The notes under the pieces: generated by a model
Seen by the model: the letters and a program-made list of their open reading frames with translations, nothing else
Told to the model about the DNA's origin: nothing
Database searches by the model: none
Program-made: the position numbers and the translations under genes
Shown here: positions 11,801 to 19,654 of the stretch, piece by piece
Layout of the letters: each line of letters begins with the position of its first letter
Position numbering within the stretch: the stretch's first letter is position 1
Assembly (NCBI GenBank): GCA_035551615.1
Contig: DASZNC010000036.1
Coordinates: forward strand, 10,427 to 74,426
Direction: 5' to 3'
Source of the DNA: JAKCDU01 sp035551615
Lineage (GTDB): Bacteria > Actinomycetota > Acidimicrobiia > Acidimicrobiales > Palsa-688
DNA length: 64,000 nucleotides

Positions 11801-14800
11801 GTCGGCGTCCGCCCATGGCGTCCTGCAACTGGCCGGCCAACCGCTGTCCGGCGCCGCCGTCACCCTGACGCTGAACAACGCCGGACCGGGCACGCCCGGC
11901 TCCGCCGACGTCTATTCGGGCACCAGCTTCGGCACCGGGAACTTCGCCTTCTGGGGCGTACCGGCCGGTACCTACCAGCTGGCCGTTCCCGGCTACCTGC
12001 TCGCCGTACCCGTCACGGTTACCATTCCGGCCAACGGCGGGACGACCATCGGCACCGTCGCCGTCACTACCGGGGCCACCATGACCGGAACAGTGACGGC
12101 CGCCGGCGCCCCGCTGGCGGGCGCCGTCATCACCGCCATCGACTCCTCCGGCCGCCGTTACCACTCCGATCCGAGCGGGTCCGACGGCGCCTACAGCCTG
12201 GCCGGGCTGCCCGACGGGACGTTGACCGTGTCGGCCACCGGCCCCGGCTACCAGCCGTCGGCCGCCGCGCCCGTGGCCGTCTCGGCCAGCGCTCCCACCG
12301 CCTATGACATCGTCCTGACCGCCGGCACTTCGATCAGCGGGATCATCACCGCATCCGACGGCACCAGCGCACCGCCCAGCGGCACCATCGTGCTGGCCTC
12401 GTCCGACGACGACAGCACCGACGCCGTCTACGGCACGGTCAACCCGGACGGCACCTTCACCATCACCGGGCTGGCCCCCGAGGCCGGCCCGTCACCGCAG
12501 ACCTACACCGTCACCGCCGTGGCCGCCGGCACCGGAACGGTCAGCCGGAGCGGCATCGTCGCCACCGTGTCCACCCCGGCTACGGGTGTGAGTCTGACCC
12601 TGGCCGGCCTGGGATCGCTCACCGGTCGGGTGACCGATATCGAGTCGGGCCAGCCGCTGTCCGGCGTCACCGTGTACAGCGATGCCCGGGGCGCCCCCGA
12701 GGCGGCCACCACCGACTCGAACGGCGACTACACGATGGCCAACGTGCCGAGCGGCAGCCAGACCGTCCTGTTCTCACCCAATGACGGCACCCACCTGCCC
12801 GACAGCCAGGTGGTCACGGTGGCCGCCGGTGCGACCGCCACCACCCTGAACGCCACCCTGGCCGGCGTCGGTGACATGACCACCACCCTGGTCGACGGCA
12901 GCAGCCATCCGCTGACCGGCGTCGGTGTCACCCTGGTCGGTCCGTCACCGACGGGCACCGGCGTCTACACCCAGACCCTGGCCTCCGACAACAGCGGGAC
13001 GGTCAGCGTGGTCGGCCTCATCCAGGGCCAATACGACCTGCAGGTGATCGGCTCGTCCGTCCACCGGCAGTTCACCGTCGACGACAGCCACACCGACATC
13101 ACCCTGAACCTGCCGGTACCGGTCGCCGTCGTCAGCGGCATCGTCTCGGCCGCCGGGCAACCGGTCGGCGGCCTCACCGTCACCGCCCAGGACGCAACTG
13201 GCCAGATCGCGACGACGACCACCACCTCGACCGGTGCCTACAGCTTCGAACTGACCAAGTCCGGCACGTACGACGTCATCGCCGCCGGTCCTGACTTCGG
13301 CATCGACATCGTGTCCCGGGCGGTCACGCTCGGCACCCCGGTGACGTTGAATCTGGCGCCCGGGCCCGGGTCGGTGGCGGCCACCATCACCGCCGGCGGG
13401 AACCCGATCCCGGGGGCCGACGTCTATGTCACCCCGGCTGCGACCAAAGACCTACCGGCCGGGGCCGACAACGGCACCGAGCCGGACGGCACCACCACCG
13501 TCGCCGGTCTGGTGCCTGGTACCTACCACGTCACCGCCTCCGATCCCGGCTACGGCGCCGCCGCCACCGACGTCGTGGTCGGCACCGGGCCCACGCCGGT
13601 GAACCTGGTCCTGGGCGTGCCGGGTGAGATTTACGGAACCGTGAGCAACGGCGCCGGACCCAACGCCGGTGCCGACGTCCAGGTGTCCGGCGGCGGCTAC
13701 ACGAGCGGGGCCCTGACCAGCAGCACCGGCGCCTACGCCATCACCGACCTACCGGCCGGCACCTACACGGTCGCCATCACCGACGACACGGGCGACACCC
13801 CGGTCATCGCCACCGACATCGCCGTCACCGCCGGCGGCTCCGTCCAGGAGAACTACACCCTGAGCTCGACCGGCGACGAGCTGGCCGTCCATCTGGCTGC
13901 CGCCGGCGCCGGCGGTATCCTGCCCGGCGGGATCGCCACCCTGGTGGATTCGGCCGGCCAGACCGTTGCGTCGGCCACCCTCGGCCCGGCGGTGACCACC
14001 TCGTCCACCACCGCCTCGGCCACCTTGGGGCCGGTGCCGCCCGGCACCTACACCCTCGAGTATTCCGGCGCCGGGACGGCGACCACCTCCCAGTCGGTGA
14101 CCCTGCCGGACGCCTCCCCGGTGACCATCACCGCCCCGGTCGCCGAGGCGCTGCTCTCCGGTTCGGCCACCGCCGGCCTCCCGTCAGTGGGCGGGACCGG
14201 GCAGAGCCGGGCCCTGACCACCCTGCGACCGGCGGCCGCCCATCTCCAGGCCGACACCGACGCCCTGATGGGACAGCTGCGACCGCAGAGCCTGTCCAGC
14301 AACGGCACCGTCAGCGTCGGTGACCTGGTCAACTCCTGGCTGGGGGGGTCCCTGACGACCCCGCCCAAACCAGCGCCCGACGAGCAGACCCTGATCAACC
14401 GGTTCCACGCCACCATCACCCTCGACATCGACGGCAACTGCCCGTCGGCGGCGACGGTGGCCGCCGAACGGTCCCGCCTGGCCGCCCTGGTGCGGCAGGT
14501 CGGCAATGCCTACAACGGATGGTCCCTCGGCTACACCGCCGTCCAGCAGACTCAGAACGCCGCCCTGTTGGTGAGCGGCACCGAGCTCCTCGGCGACGGC
14601 GCCTCCCTGGCCCAGACCATCATCTCCGCCATCAACCCGGTCGGCCAGCTGGCCACCCAGGTCGAGACGTCGCTCATCCAGACCGGCTCCAGCGCGGCCA
14701 GCTCGGCCGGCTCGCTCGCCAACTTCCTGGCCGCCAACGCCATCCCCACGAGCACCCTGGTCAACGCGGTCAACGCCGTGCAGGGCGTGGTCAGCGGGGG

Positions 14801-16661
14801 CGAGAACGGCCTGCCCAGCGCGCCCGATTTCAGCAACCCGGACGCCGCCGCCAACACCGTCTCCTACTGGCTGCAACAGCTGTCGAACGCGTCGAACATC
14901 CTCGGCGTGTTCAAGAAGTACCCGCCGCTCGCCGGACTGGCCGGAAACGTGCTCGGCCTGATCGGCAGCCTGATCCAGACCTACCAGGACATGAAGACCA
15001 ACCTGAGCAGCGTGCAGGCGGCCCTGGATGCGACTAACCAGGGCCAGAGCCTGTACAACCAGGCGGTCGCGTCACTGCGGTCGAGCCTGGACCAGTTCGA
15101 CTCCGACTACGCCGCCCTCCAGAACGAGGAACCGTGCCAGCCGACCACCACGACCGCACCTCCGACGACGGCGCCTCCGACCACGCCGCCGCCGTGCGTC
15201 GGCCAGTGCCCGCCACCGCCGCCTCCTCCGCCGCCTCCTCCGCCGCCTCCTCCGCCGCCCAACCAGCCCAAGAAGACCGACAACCACATCCCGGGCGACC
15301 CCAACGGCATTCACGGCCCGGAGGGGACCGGAGCCCCGACCTACGGGTTGGCCCAGGGTTCAGCCCTGCCCTACCTGATCCAGTTCCAGAACGAGCCGAC
15401 CGCATCCGCGCCGGCCGTCCAGGTGGTCGTCACGGAGAAGGTCCCGGCCACCATCGACCCGAACTCGGTGCAGCTGACCGGTTTCGGCTTCGGGACCACC
15501 ACGGTCTCGGTACCGGCAGGTCTCCAGCACTTCACCCAGACGCTGGACGAGACGGCCACCATCGGTGACTACGTCCAGGTGATCGGCGACTTCGACCGGA
15601 CCACGTCCACCATCACGTGGAGCCTGTCGACGATCAGCCCGGTCACCGGTGACCTGGACTTCGGCGCCGACGCCGGGTTCCTGCCGCCCGACTGCGTGAC
15701 TGTCGGGACCGGCTGCACCTCGGCCCAGATCGGCCAGGGCGAGGGTTATGTCACCTTCTCCGGCAACGCCAAACCGGGCCTGGCCAACGGCACGACCATC
15801 TCGGCTCAGGCCTCGATCGTCTTCGACCGCAACGCCGCCATCCTCACCCCGGTGTGGACCAACACGATCGGCGTGACCGGCAGCCACAACCCGCCGCCGC
15901 CCCCGCCCCCGGCCGCCGGGTACCGGTTCGTGGCCTCCGACGGGGGCGTGTTCTCCTTCGGCGGAGCCAAGTTCTACGGCTCCACCGGCGGTGTGAAGTT
16001 GGCCCAGCCGATCGTCGCCATGGCCGCCACGCCCGACAACAAGGGCTACTGGATGGTCGCCTCCGACGGCGGCGTGTTCTCCTTCGGTGATGCCCACTTC
16101 TACGGCTCCACCGGCGGCGTCAAGCTGGACAAGCCGATCGTCGGGATGGCGTCGACCGCCGACGGCAAGGGCTACTGGTTGGTCGCCTCCGACGGCGGCG
16201 TGTTCGCCTTCGGCGACGCCAAGTTCTACGGGTCGACGGGCGGGGTCAGACTGGCCCAGCCCATCGTCGGCCTGGCCGCCGGACCGGGCGGCACCGGCTA
16301 CTGGATGGTCGCCTCCGACGGCGGCATATTCGCCTTCGGCTCAGCCAAGTTCCACGGCTCCACCGGCGGCGTGAAGCTGGCCCGACCCATCGTCGGCATC
16401 GCCCCCGGACCGGGCGGCACCGGCTACTGGATGGTCGCCAGCGACGGTGGCATATTCGCCTTGGGTGACGCCAAGTTCTACGGCTCCACCGGCGGCGTGA
16501 AGCTGGCCCAGCCGATCGTCGGCATCGCCCCCGGACCGGGCGGCACCGGCTACTGGATGGTCGCCTCGGACGGGGGTGTGTTCGCCTTCGGCGACGCCCA
16601 CTTCTACGGCTCCACCGGTGGCATCAAGCTGGCCCAGCCGATCGTCGGCATCACCGGCTGA
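5856..16661 (+). CDS. Giant (3601-residue) secreted multi-repeat surface protein
   Basis: Residues 1-38 are a signal peptide (RRRR start, hydrophobic core, AGASA). An Ala/Pro/Thr-rich stalk runs to about 125. A Thr/Gly-rich beta-solenoid-like region follows, with six copies of a super-repeat of about 196 residues, each opening with GQD-C-GN(D/Y)P at residues 209, 404, 600, 796, 992 and 1190 and carrying a second TC-GG or GC-GG cysteine. Next come a CARDB-like domain (about 1470-1600), carboxypeptidase-regulatory-like beta domains (about 1990-2760), a helical region (about 2770-3090), a Thr/Pro linker with 17 consecutive prolines, a domain beginning DPN-I-GPEG, and six 42-residue repeats at the C-terminus. 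No catalytic motif or LPXTG anchor was seen. It is probably an adhesin or structural envelope protein; the function is unproven. The gene stands alone and ends at a strong terminator. Confidence 0.9.
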   Translation: MGRRRRNIVQIGAFAGVLSLIGTSTAYIAPVPAGASATTKPAVTHAATKAKTAAPPAIPTSKPGTLANAPAATKALAAASSAGLKTAPAAAPYEPPASTTPAPAPASSAAVHPAARTLLQPAITDPTCTDDWNGSTGNWTTAASWSTGVVPTSSDVACLPATSNVTLDAPEAIGALINQGGTLLISPNTSLSTSGIIDNQSGSTLTVRGQDACSGNDPATLTAGTGLGNEGTLNLDRAGTCNGGQSTVTVSSGTLTNTGTIAVTADVGSATAPHAITGAVQNAGTVNVTGGQLSVTTAASTWTDAGTITTGAGTTVGFGAGTSLTFTSGTLTNAGTFTTAGTDTQGNGALAAPQGSTLAASSIQVTAGTVDFTGSGAAYYTVEPSDSATLEGSITSGQTFQILGQDACNGNDPATATTSGNVSNAGTIQFTHNGGCTGGTAGLVVAASTTLTSSGSIAFSQTGLSGTSATSVPESISGTVDSTGAVTFNPYITTTLTGSFTNDGPATVVVNNVAGGAPATVEVPSGSAFTNATNGSIANNGTVRDDGTFTESGITTGNPIELTNALVDVGTGTSSFEYLPSSSGTLTGGTAVGQTVTLQGQDNCNGNDPVTVTVTGPSTDPGTFQSAGTLALNHVGTCNGGVTTLVAASGTTIVNTGTLESDGTAIGTHILAGDISSGTININGGTTQAYSGATFPDASISNTGSLTVASGATFDVDAGASFSNGPVGTSSLVNDGTFASVGTFIEGAGTTSGNAVLVSGTLQFTETGAANFDEPPNSTLTLIGNMGTNQVLTITGQDACNGNYPTTATAGGGFTNAGTIDLDHQGTCGGGITTLALTAGTLTNTGTINVTSSSPGTFNHTISGSVVNDGTVNVTGGDLNFATINTAWDNEGNFSTGAGTTTSFGAGTSLTFGAGSGNTPATLTNAGTLTTAGTVDQNGGVLDTPTAADAVQVTAGTVDFTGVGAAFYTLQPTHSATLEGTIVSGQTFRILGQDACNGNDPATATTSGTVTNGGTIELSHTGTCGGGIAGLVVASGTTLNSSGSIVFDQASVAATSASTVPESVTGSISSSGTVTVNPNLVVTWSGPGTFTNTGTIVTDANPSGAPATLTLGATTTFVNQAGTVTNNANFITAGVARQVAGTTTGNPIVVTGGPIQLLGSGASSYDVAPTHTVTLDGQTIAAGQTITISGQDECDGNDPATLNASSNLVNNGTIDLDHAGTCGAGSATLQLPAGATLTNNGAIETTGPSGSSVGTQVIAANVSGPGTITINSPLKIDGDFEDSSPSFPIVVNGGPFSITGSLYIANGTDLTINCGTGQTTCTPIGVSSGTLDVGPGSVLTLGPGVTARFQTVVNSGKIVMSPTSVLGGSLDQKSNGILVVGVDATSSPAVSSTVSTGGSDTLAGTLDIVTSGGTAPPVNDAFQIIQYAAETGQFDHIQGELIGSGESYALSYLPAGSINSYGSVELTVENSTAQTSLVASNLAAPTPTTAVPGQNVITSFTVTNVGTADLTSGTWDDSVYLAPVGDSAYSPGDTLLQRVTHTGGVDAGASYTVNVSAPIPAVVPGSYELIAVPDSADLISDSFADGQAVSPAFTAAPIPALTPGTAVQATVPNDGDAYYQVVVASGTDVRITSSSATVSLYASNGKIPSPGQFDVQNLTGQTVITLPGSNPGTWFIDVHGGDSSGAAPVTIDPELPGFDVTAVTPNSAGNQGTATITLQGSDMTSAMTVELVPASGPAITASPVSLRDSTVAFATFDLDGATAATYTLKAVQNSQTVTGGTFTVTAAAPATLQVTSVVPSSLRYGWAGTVAVTVTNPGGSDIAVPIIRLSGTLANVALPGSNDFSSSVDLVAPDFSNPSTGPLPDGILPPGQTATFNFSMLSNSTVAHVSLETAAATVDSTETTSVDWNSQLASSQPTQYSAAAWASIIHDVATNMGTTEGVYAGNLLAAIQQARAEGVTINNEQDALNYVLRRQEAGYGATSASAHGVLQLAGQPLSGAAVTLTLNNAGPGTPGSADVYSGTSFGTGNFAFWGVPAGTYQLAVPGYLLAVPVTVTIPANGGTTIGTVAVTTGATMTGTVTAAGAPLAGAVITAIDSSGRRYHSDPSGSDGAYSLAGLPDGTLTVSATGPGYQPSAAAPVAVSASAPTAYDIVLTAGTSISGIITASDGTSAPPSGTIVLASSDDDSTDAVYGTVNPDGTFTITGLAPEAGPSPQTYTVTAVAAGTGTVSRSGIVATVSTPATGVSLTLAGLGSLTGRVTDIESGQPLSGVTVYSDARGAPEAATTDSNGDYTMANVPSGSQTVLFSPNDGTHLPDSQVVTVAAGATATTLNATLAGVGDMTTTLVDGSSHPLTGVGVTLVGPSPTGTGVYTQTLASDNSGTVSVVGLIQGQYDLQVIGSSVHRQFTVDDSHTDITLNLPVPVAVVSGIVSAAGQPVGGLTVTAQDATGQIATTTTTSTGAYSFELTKSGTYDVIAAGPDFGIDIVSRAVTLGTPVTLNLAPGPGSVAATITAGGNPIPGADVYVTPAATKDLPAGADNGTEPDGTTTVAGLVPGTYHVTASDPGYGAAATDVVVGTGPTPVNLVLGVPGEIYGTVSNGAGPNAGADVQVSGGGYTSGALTSSTGAYAITDLPAGTYTVAITDDTGDTPVIATDIAVTAGGSVQENYTLSSTGDELAVHLAAAGAGGILPGGIATLVDSAGQTVASATLGPAVTTSSTTASATLGPVPPGTYTLEYSGAGTATTSQSVTLPDASPVTITAPVAEALLSGSATAGLPSVGGTGQSRALTTLRPAAAHLQADTDALMGQLRPQSLSSNGTVSVGDLVNSWLGGSLTTPPKPAPDEQTLINRFHATITLDIDGNCPSAATVAAERSRLAALVRQVGNAYNGWSLGYTAVQQTQNAALLVSGTELLGDGASLAQTIISAINPVGQLATQVETSLIQTGSSAASSAGSLANFLAANAIPTSTLVNAVNAVQGVVSGGENGLPSAPDFSNPDAAANTVSYWLQQLSNASNILGVFKKYPPLAGLAGNVLGLIGSLIQTYQDMKTNLSSVQAALDATNQGQSLYNQAVASLRSSLDQFDSDYAALQNEEPCQPTTTTAPPTTAPPTTPPPCVGQCPPPPPPPPPPPPPPPPPNQPKKTDNHIPGDPNGIHGPEGTGAPTYGLAQGSALPYLIQFQNEPTASAPAVQVVVTEKVPATIDPNSVQLTGFGFGTTTVSVPAGLQHFTQTLDETATIGDYVQVIGDFDRTTSTITWSLSTISPVTGDLDFGADAGFLPPDCVTVGTGCTSAQIGQGEGYVTFSGNAKPGLANGTTISAQASIVFDRNAAILTPVWTNTIGVTGSHNPPPPPPPAAGYRFVASDGGVFSFGGAKFYGSTGGVKLAQPIVAMAATPDNKGYWMVASDGGVFSFGDAHFYGSTGGVKLDKPIVGMASTADGKGYWLVASDGGVFAFGDAKFYGSTGGVRLAQPIVGLAAGPGGTGYWMVASDGGIFAFGSAKFHGSTGGVKLARPIVGIAPGPGGTGYWMVASDGGIFALGDAKFYGSTGGVKLAQPIVGIAPGPGGTGYWMVASDGGVFAFGDAHFYGSTGGIKLAQPIVGITG
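6480..9980 (+). repeat. Six super-repeats of about 588 bp inside the giant protein gene
   Basis: The GQD-C-GN(D/Y)P codons start at 6480, 7065, 7653, 8241, 8829 and 9423, giving spacings of 585, 588, 588, 588 and 594 bp, all multiples of three. The units are diverged but alignable over most of their length, for example copies 2 and 5. The end coordinate is approximate. Confidence 0.85.
15921..16661 (+). repeat. Six 126-bp tandem repeats encoding the C-terminal 42-residue motif
   Basis: Units start at 15921, 16047, 16173, 16299, 16425 and 16551. Each encodes Y-(W/R)-x-VASDGG-(V/I)-F-x-(F/L)-G-x-A-x-F-x-GSTGG-x-(K/R)-L-x-x-PIV. The last unit is truncated after PIVGITG. The regular aromatic/glycine pattern is compatible with a beta-propeller-like or beta-solenoid fold (inference). 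Confidence 0.9.
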
Positions 16662-16673
16662 ACCACGTCGGTA

Positions 16674-16705
16674 TCAGGGCCGGCCCCGTCGCGGGCCGGC
16701 CCTGA
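16674..16705. terminator. Bidirectional terminator hairpin between convergent genes
   Basis: A perfect 13-bp stem (TCAGGGCCGGCCC / GGGCCGGCCCTGA) closes a 6-nt loop. It lies between the stop of the giant gene and the stop of the facing regulator gene. There is no long T-tract, as is common in high-GC actinobacteria. Confidence 0.75.
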
Positions 16706-16709
16706 CCGC

Positions 16710-19595
16710 TCATGCCAGGTCGTGGGCCGGTCGCGAGTGGGCCCCGTACCGGATGCGCCGGGCGACGGACCGGAACCGGTCCGAGGGGCTGACACCGATC
16801 TCCTCGAAGGCGGCCTCGGCCCGGACCAGTGCCCGGCGGGCGCCATCGGTGTCGCCGGCCGCCAACCGGGCCGACAGCAGCAGGCGGTGACCGTCCTCGG
16901 ACCAGGCGTCGAGGTCGAGAATGCTGTCGGCCAACGCCTCCGCCAACCCGAAGTCCCCCGCCTCGACCGCCACCGGTCCGGCCCGGAGAGCGGCGTGAAT
17001 GACATCGCTCTCGAAGCGGCGCCGGTAAGGCTCGGCCCAGTCACCGCACGGGCCACCCCCGAGGAACGCGCCGGACCCGGCCTGGACCATGCGTCGGGCG
17101 GCGGCGACCAGGGCCGCGCCCTCGTCCGGCCCGGCTCCGATCACCACGCGGGCGTTGTCAACGGCGTCCCACAAATCGACGCGTAACGCCCCCCGCCGGT
17201 CGAAACCGAGCTGGCCGTGCTCCTGGCGGACCAGGTGGCTGCCGGTCCCTCTCGACCGCTCCGGCTCGAGCACGTCGAGCAGGTGACTGAGCGTGACCCG
17301 CAGGTTGGTGCCGGCCGCCCTGGTACCGAGGTCGGGCCACAGCCGGGCCGCCACGGTCTCCCGAGATACGTCTTCGCAGAGCGCCAGATGCAGCGCCAGT
17401 TCCCGGACCCGCGGCCGGGCCCAGGCCCGCGACGGTGCCTCTCCGCTCCACAACTCGATCTCACTGCGGCCGAGCACGCGCAACCGGATCGGGTTGTCGG
17501 TCGTCTGGCACCACACGTCGGGAACGTACGGACGCCACCTGCCGTCCAGGAGCTGGCCGGCGTCCAGCGCCGCCGCCCACGCCCGGCCCGCGCCCACCGC
17601 CAGACGGAAAGGCAGGGACCGCTCGGCCAACTCGGCCCACTCGTGCGTCGGATCCGACATCAAGCCCACCTCCAACGCCGCCCGCCACAGACTGCTGCGC
17701 GTCGGCCTGGTCACCGGCGGCCCCAGTGTCCCCAGCCGTTGGCGGGCCGCTTCCAGATCGCGGCTGGCCACGGCAAGGAGCACCCGGCCGACCTCGGCCA
17801 GGGCGGCGGCCTCGCCGGAGGGCACCGTTGCCGCCACCCGGTCGAGGAGCGATTCCGCCTCCTCCAGGCGGCCCACGCTCGCCAGCATGCAGGCCAGAGC
17901 CGTGCGGGCCATCGTCATACCGCTGGCCGACCCGCCGGCCTCGGCCAGACGCAACCCGGTCCGGGCCGCCTCGATGGCCGCCGCCCGATCGCCGCCCGAC
18001 CATCTGGCGGCACTCAGCAGGTCGGAGGCGACCGCCCGGGCCGATGAGGTGCCGGTGCCGTTGGCCACCTCCAACACGGCCACCGCTTCGGCCGTACGTC
18101 CGGCCAGGGCCAGGTTGGTGCCGCACACCATCAGCACCTGGGTCGCCCAGTCACCGGACAGGGCGCCGACGGGCACTTCCTGGACGGCCCGGAGAGCGCC
18201 GGCCGGGTCGCCGCCCATCTGCGCCCTGACTGCCCGGCCCAATGCGACGAGGGCGGCGGCGGCCGGTTGACCCCCTTGAGCCAACTCGGATGCCCGCTCC
18301 AGGAGGCGGGCCAGGCTGGTCAGGTCGTCCCGCCCGCGCGCCACCATGCCCAGCTGCAGCAGTACGGCCGTCTCGGCCGCCCCGTCCCCGGCCGCCTCGA
18401 ACCGGGCTCGGGCCACCTCGAGCCGGTCCATGGCGTGCACCGTCGCCCCACCGGCGCGCAGCGAGAGAATGCCCTCCAGCCAGGCCCTCTCCGGTCCGTC
18501 ACCTATCAACCCGGTGTCGAACCACGCCCGGAGCTCGGCGACACCGATCCGCACCGGCTCGGCCGCCAGGGCCGTCCGGACCACGTGCTCCAGCGCCGGC
18601 CCGTCCCGCCACCGGATGGCCGCCGCCGCTACGTCCCGCACGGTGGCGTCGGACGGATCGGCGTCCAGCCGGGCGATCAGAACCCGACGGCGCGCCTCCG
18701 CCGTGAGCAGGCCGACCGTCGCGTCCAGCCAGAGCGGGTGCGGCCAGCAGCCCTGGGCGTCGATCTCGACGAGCGGGACCGAGGCGAGCGCAGCCAGGAC
18801 CTTCTGCGTGTCAAGGGCAACGTCGCCCTCCGTCGATACCGTCGCCAGCACCGGGCCGACACCCTCCAGTTGGCACCCACCGGCCACCGCCAATACCGCC
18901 AATCCGGCAATCACGTCGCTGCTCAGGTACGGCATCACCCGGTCCTGCAGGTAGGGGACGAGCAGGTCGGGGCGATCGGCGATCAACAGTGAGGCGAGGG
19001 CCGGCCACCCGACCACCTCCCGGTCGGCCGGCAACGGCCGATCGCTCGCCCGGAACACGGCGGCCGCCTCGTCCGGTCGGAAGGCCAGGTCGTCGGCGCC
19101 GATCTGGACGGCCGTGCCGGCGGCCACCCATCGACTGACGCCGATCCCGGTCGTCGGCCGCCCGGCCAGAACCAGATGCATCTTCTGAGAGCCCGATTCC
19201 AGGAGAGCGGCGCACAGGTCGGTTCCTCCGGGCGCCGTCAGTTCGAAGTCGTCGATCACGATCGCCATCGGACCTGCCCGAGCCTCGACGGCGGCGACCA
19301 CTGCGTCCGCCCCGACCGCCGGTCCCCGTACAGCGGCACCAGCCGCAGCCGCACCGGTTCGGGACGGGGCACTCAGGCCCTGCAGTATGGCGGCGGCCAG
19401 GGCCCCGGGAGGCGACAGCGAACGGTCTCCGGCGATGCGCACGTCGATGTGATCAGGACCCGACGGCGGTTCGGCCAGGGCCTGGTCGATGACCGTGGTG
19501 ATCCCGAAACCGGGCGGAGCCTCGAGCACGGTCAGCCGCAACTGATGGCGGTCACGCAACCGGTTCACCAGGCGGGGCCGGTCGATCCGCCTCAT
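16710..19595 (-). CDS. SARP/BTAD-type transcriptional regulator with degenerate P-loop
   Basis: This 961-residue protein has an N-terminal STAND/MalT-like region, a central helical TPR-like region and a C-terminal winged-helix plus bacterial transcriptional activator domain (IRLRVLGRSEIEL... TNLRVTLSHLLDVLEP...). The architecture is that of AfsR/LAL regulators with the DNA-binding part at the C-terminus. The Walker A motif reads APPGFGITT where family members have G-K-T, so the phosphate-binding lysine is an isoleucine; Walker B-like AIVIDDFE remains. ATP control is therefore doubtful. The start has no ribosome-binding site, but a TAGCGT element lies 6 nt before it. The target genes are unknown; the facing giant surface-protein gene is one candidate (inference). 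Confidence 0.85.
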   Translation of the reverse strand: MRRIDRPRLVNRLRDRHQLRLTVLEAPPGFGITTVIDQALAEPPSGPDHIDVRIAGDRSLSPPGALAAAILQGLSAPSRTGAAAAGAAVRGPAVGADAVVAAVEARAGPMAIVIDDFELTAPGGTDLCAALLESGSQKMHLVLAGRPTTGIGVSRWVAAGTAVQIGADDLAFRPDEAAAVFRASDRPLPADREVVGWPALASLLIADRPDLLVPYLQDRVMPYLSSDVIAGLAVLAVAGGCQLEGVGPVLATVSTEGDVALDTQKVLAALASVPLVEIDAQGCWPHPLWLDATVGLLTAEARRRVLIARLDADPSDATVRDVAAAAIRWRDGPALEHVVRTALAAEPVRIGVAELRAWFDTGLIGDGPERAWLEGILSLRAGGATVHAMDRLEVARARFEAAGDGAAETAVLLQLGMVARGRDDLTSLARLLERASELAQGGQPAAAALVALGRAVRAQMGGDPAGALRAVQEVPVGALSGDWATQVLMVCGTNLALAGRTAEAVAVLEVANGTGTSSARAVASDLLSAARWSGGDRAAAIEAARTGLRLAEAGGSASGMTMARTALACMLASVGRLEEAESLLDRVAATVPSGEAAALAEVGRVLLAVASRDLEAARQRLGTLGPPVTRPTRSSLWRAALEVGLMSDPTHEWAELAERSLPFRLAVGAGRAWAAALDAGQLLDGRWRPYVPDVWCQTTDNPIRLRVLGRSEIELWSGEAPSRAWARPRVRELALHLALCEDVSRETVAARLWPDLGTRAAGTNLRVTLSHLLDVLEPERSRGTGSHLVRQEHGQLGFDRRGALRVDLWDAVDNARVVIGAGPDEGAALVAAARRMVQAGSGAFLGGGPCGDWAEPYRRRFESDVIHAALRAGPVAVEAGDFGLAEALADSILDLDAWSEDGHRLLLSARLAAGDTDGARRALVRAEAAFEEIGVSPSDRFRSVARRIRYGAHSRPAHDLA

Positions 19596-19601
19596 GGGTC
19601 A

Positions 19602-19607
19602 ACGCTA
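19602..19607 (-). promoter_or_regulatory. TANNNT -10 element, leaderless start of the BTAD regulator
   Basis: On the minus strand TAGCGT ends 6 nt before the ATG, which would place the transcription start at or very near the A of ATG. Confidence 0.45.
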
Positions 19608-19654
19608 GCGACCGGCCTGTGTGCCCATGGGCCCGGCCGGGTAGTTCGCGGCCC

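Noticed and set aside
15190..15260. Simple CCG/CCT repeat as a possible phase-variable tract
   Set aside because: It encodes the 17-proline run in frame with trinucleotide steps, so length changes would not shift the frame. It is explained by the protein linker.
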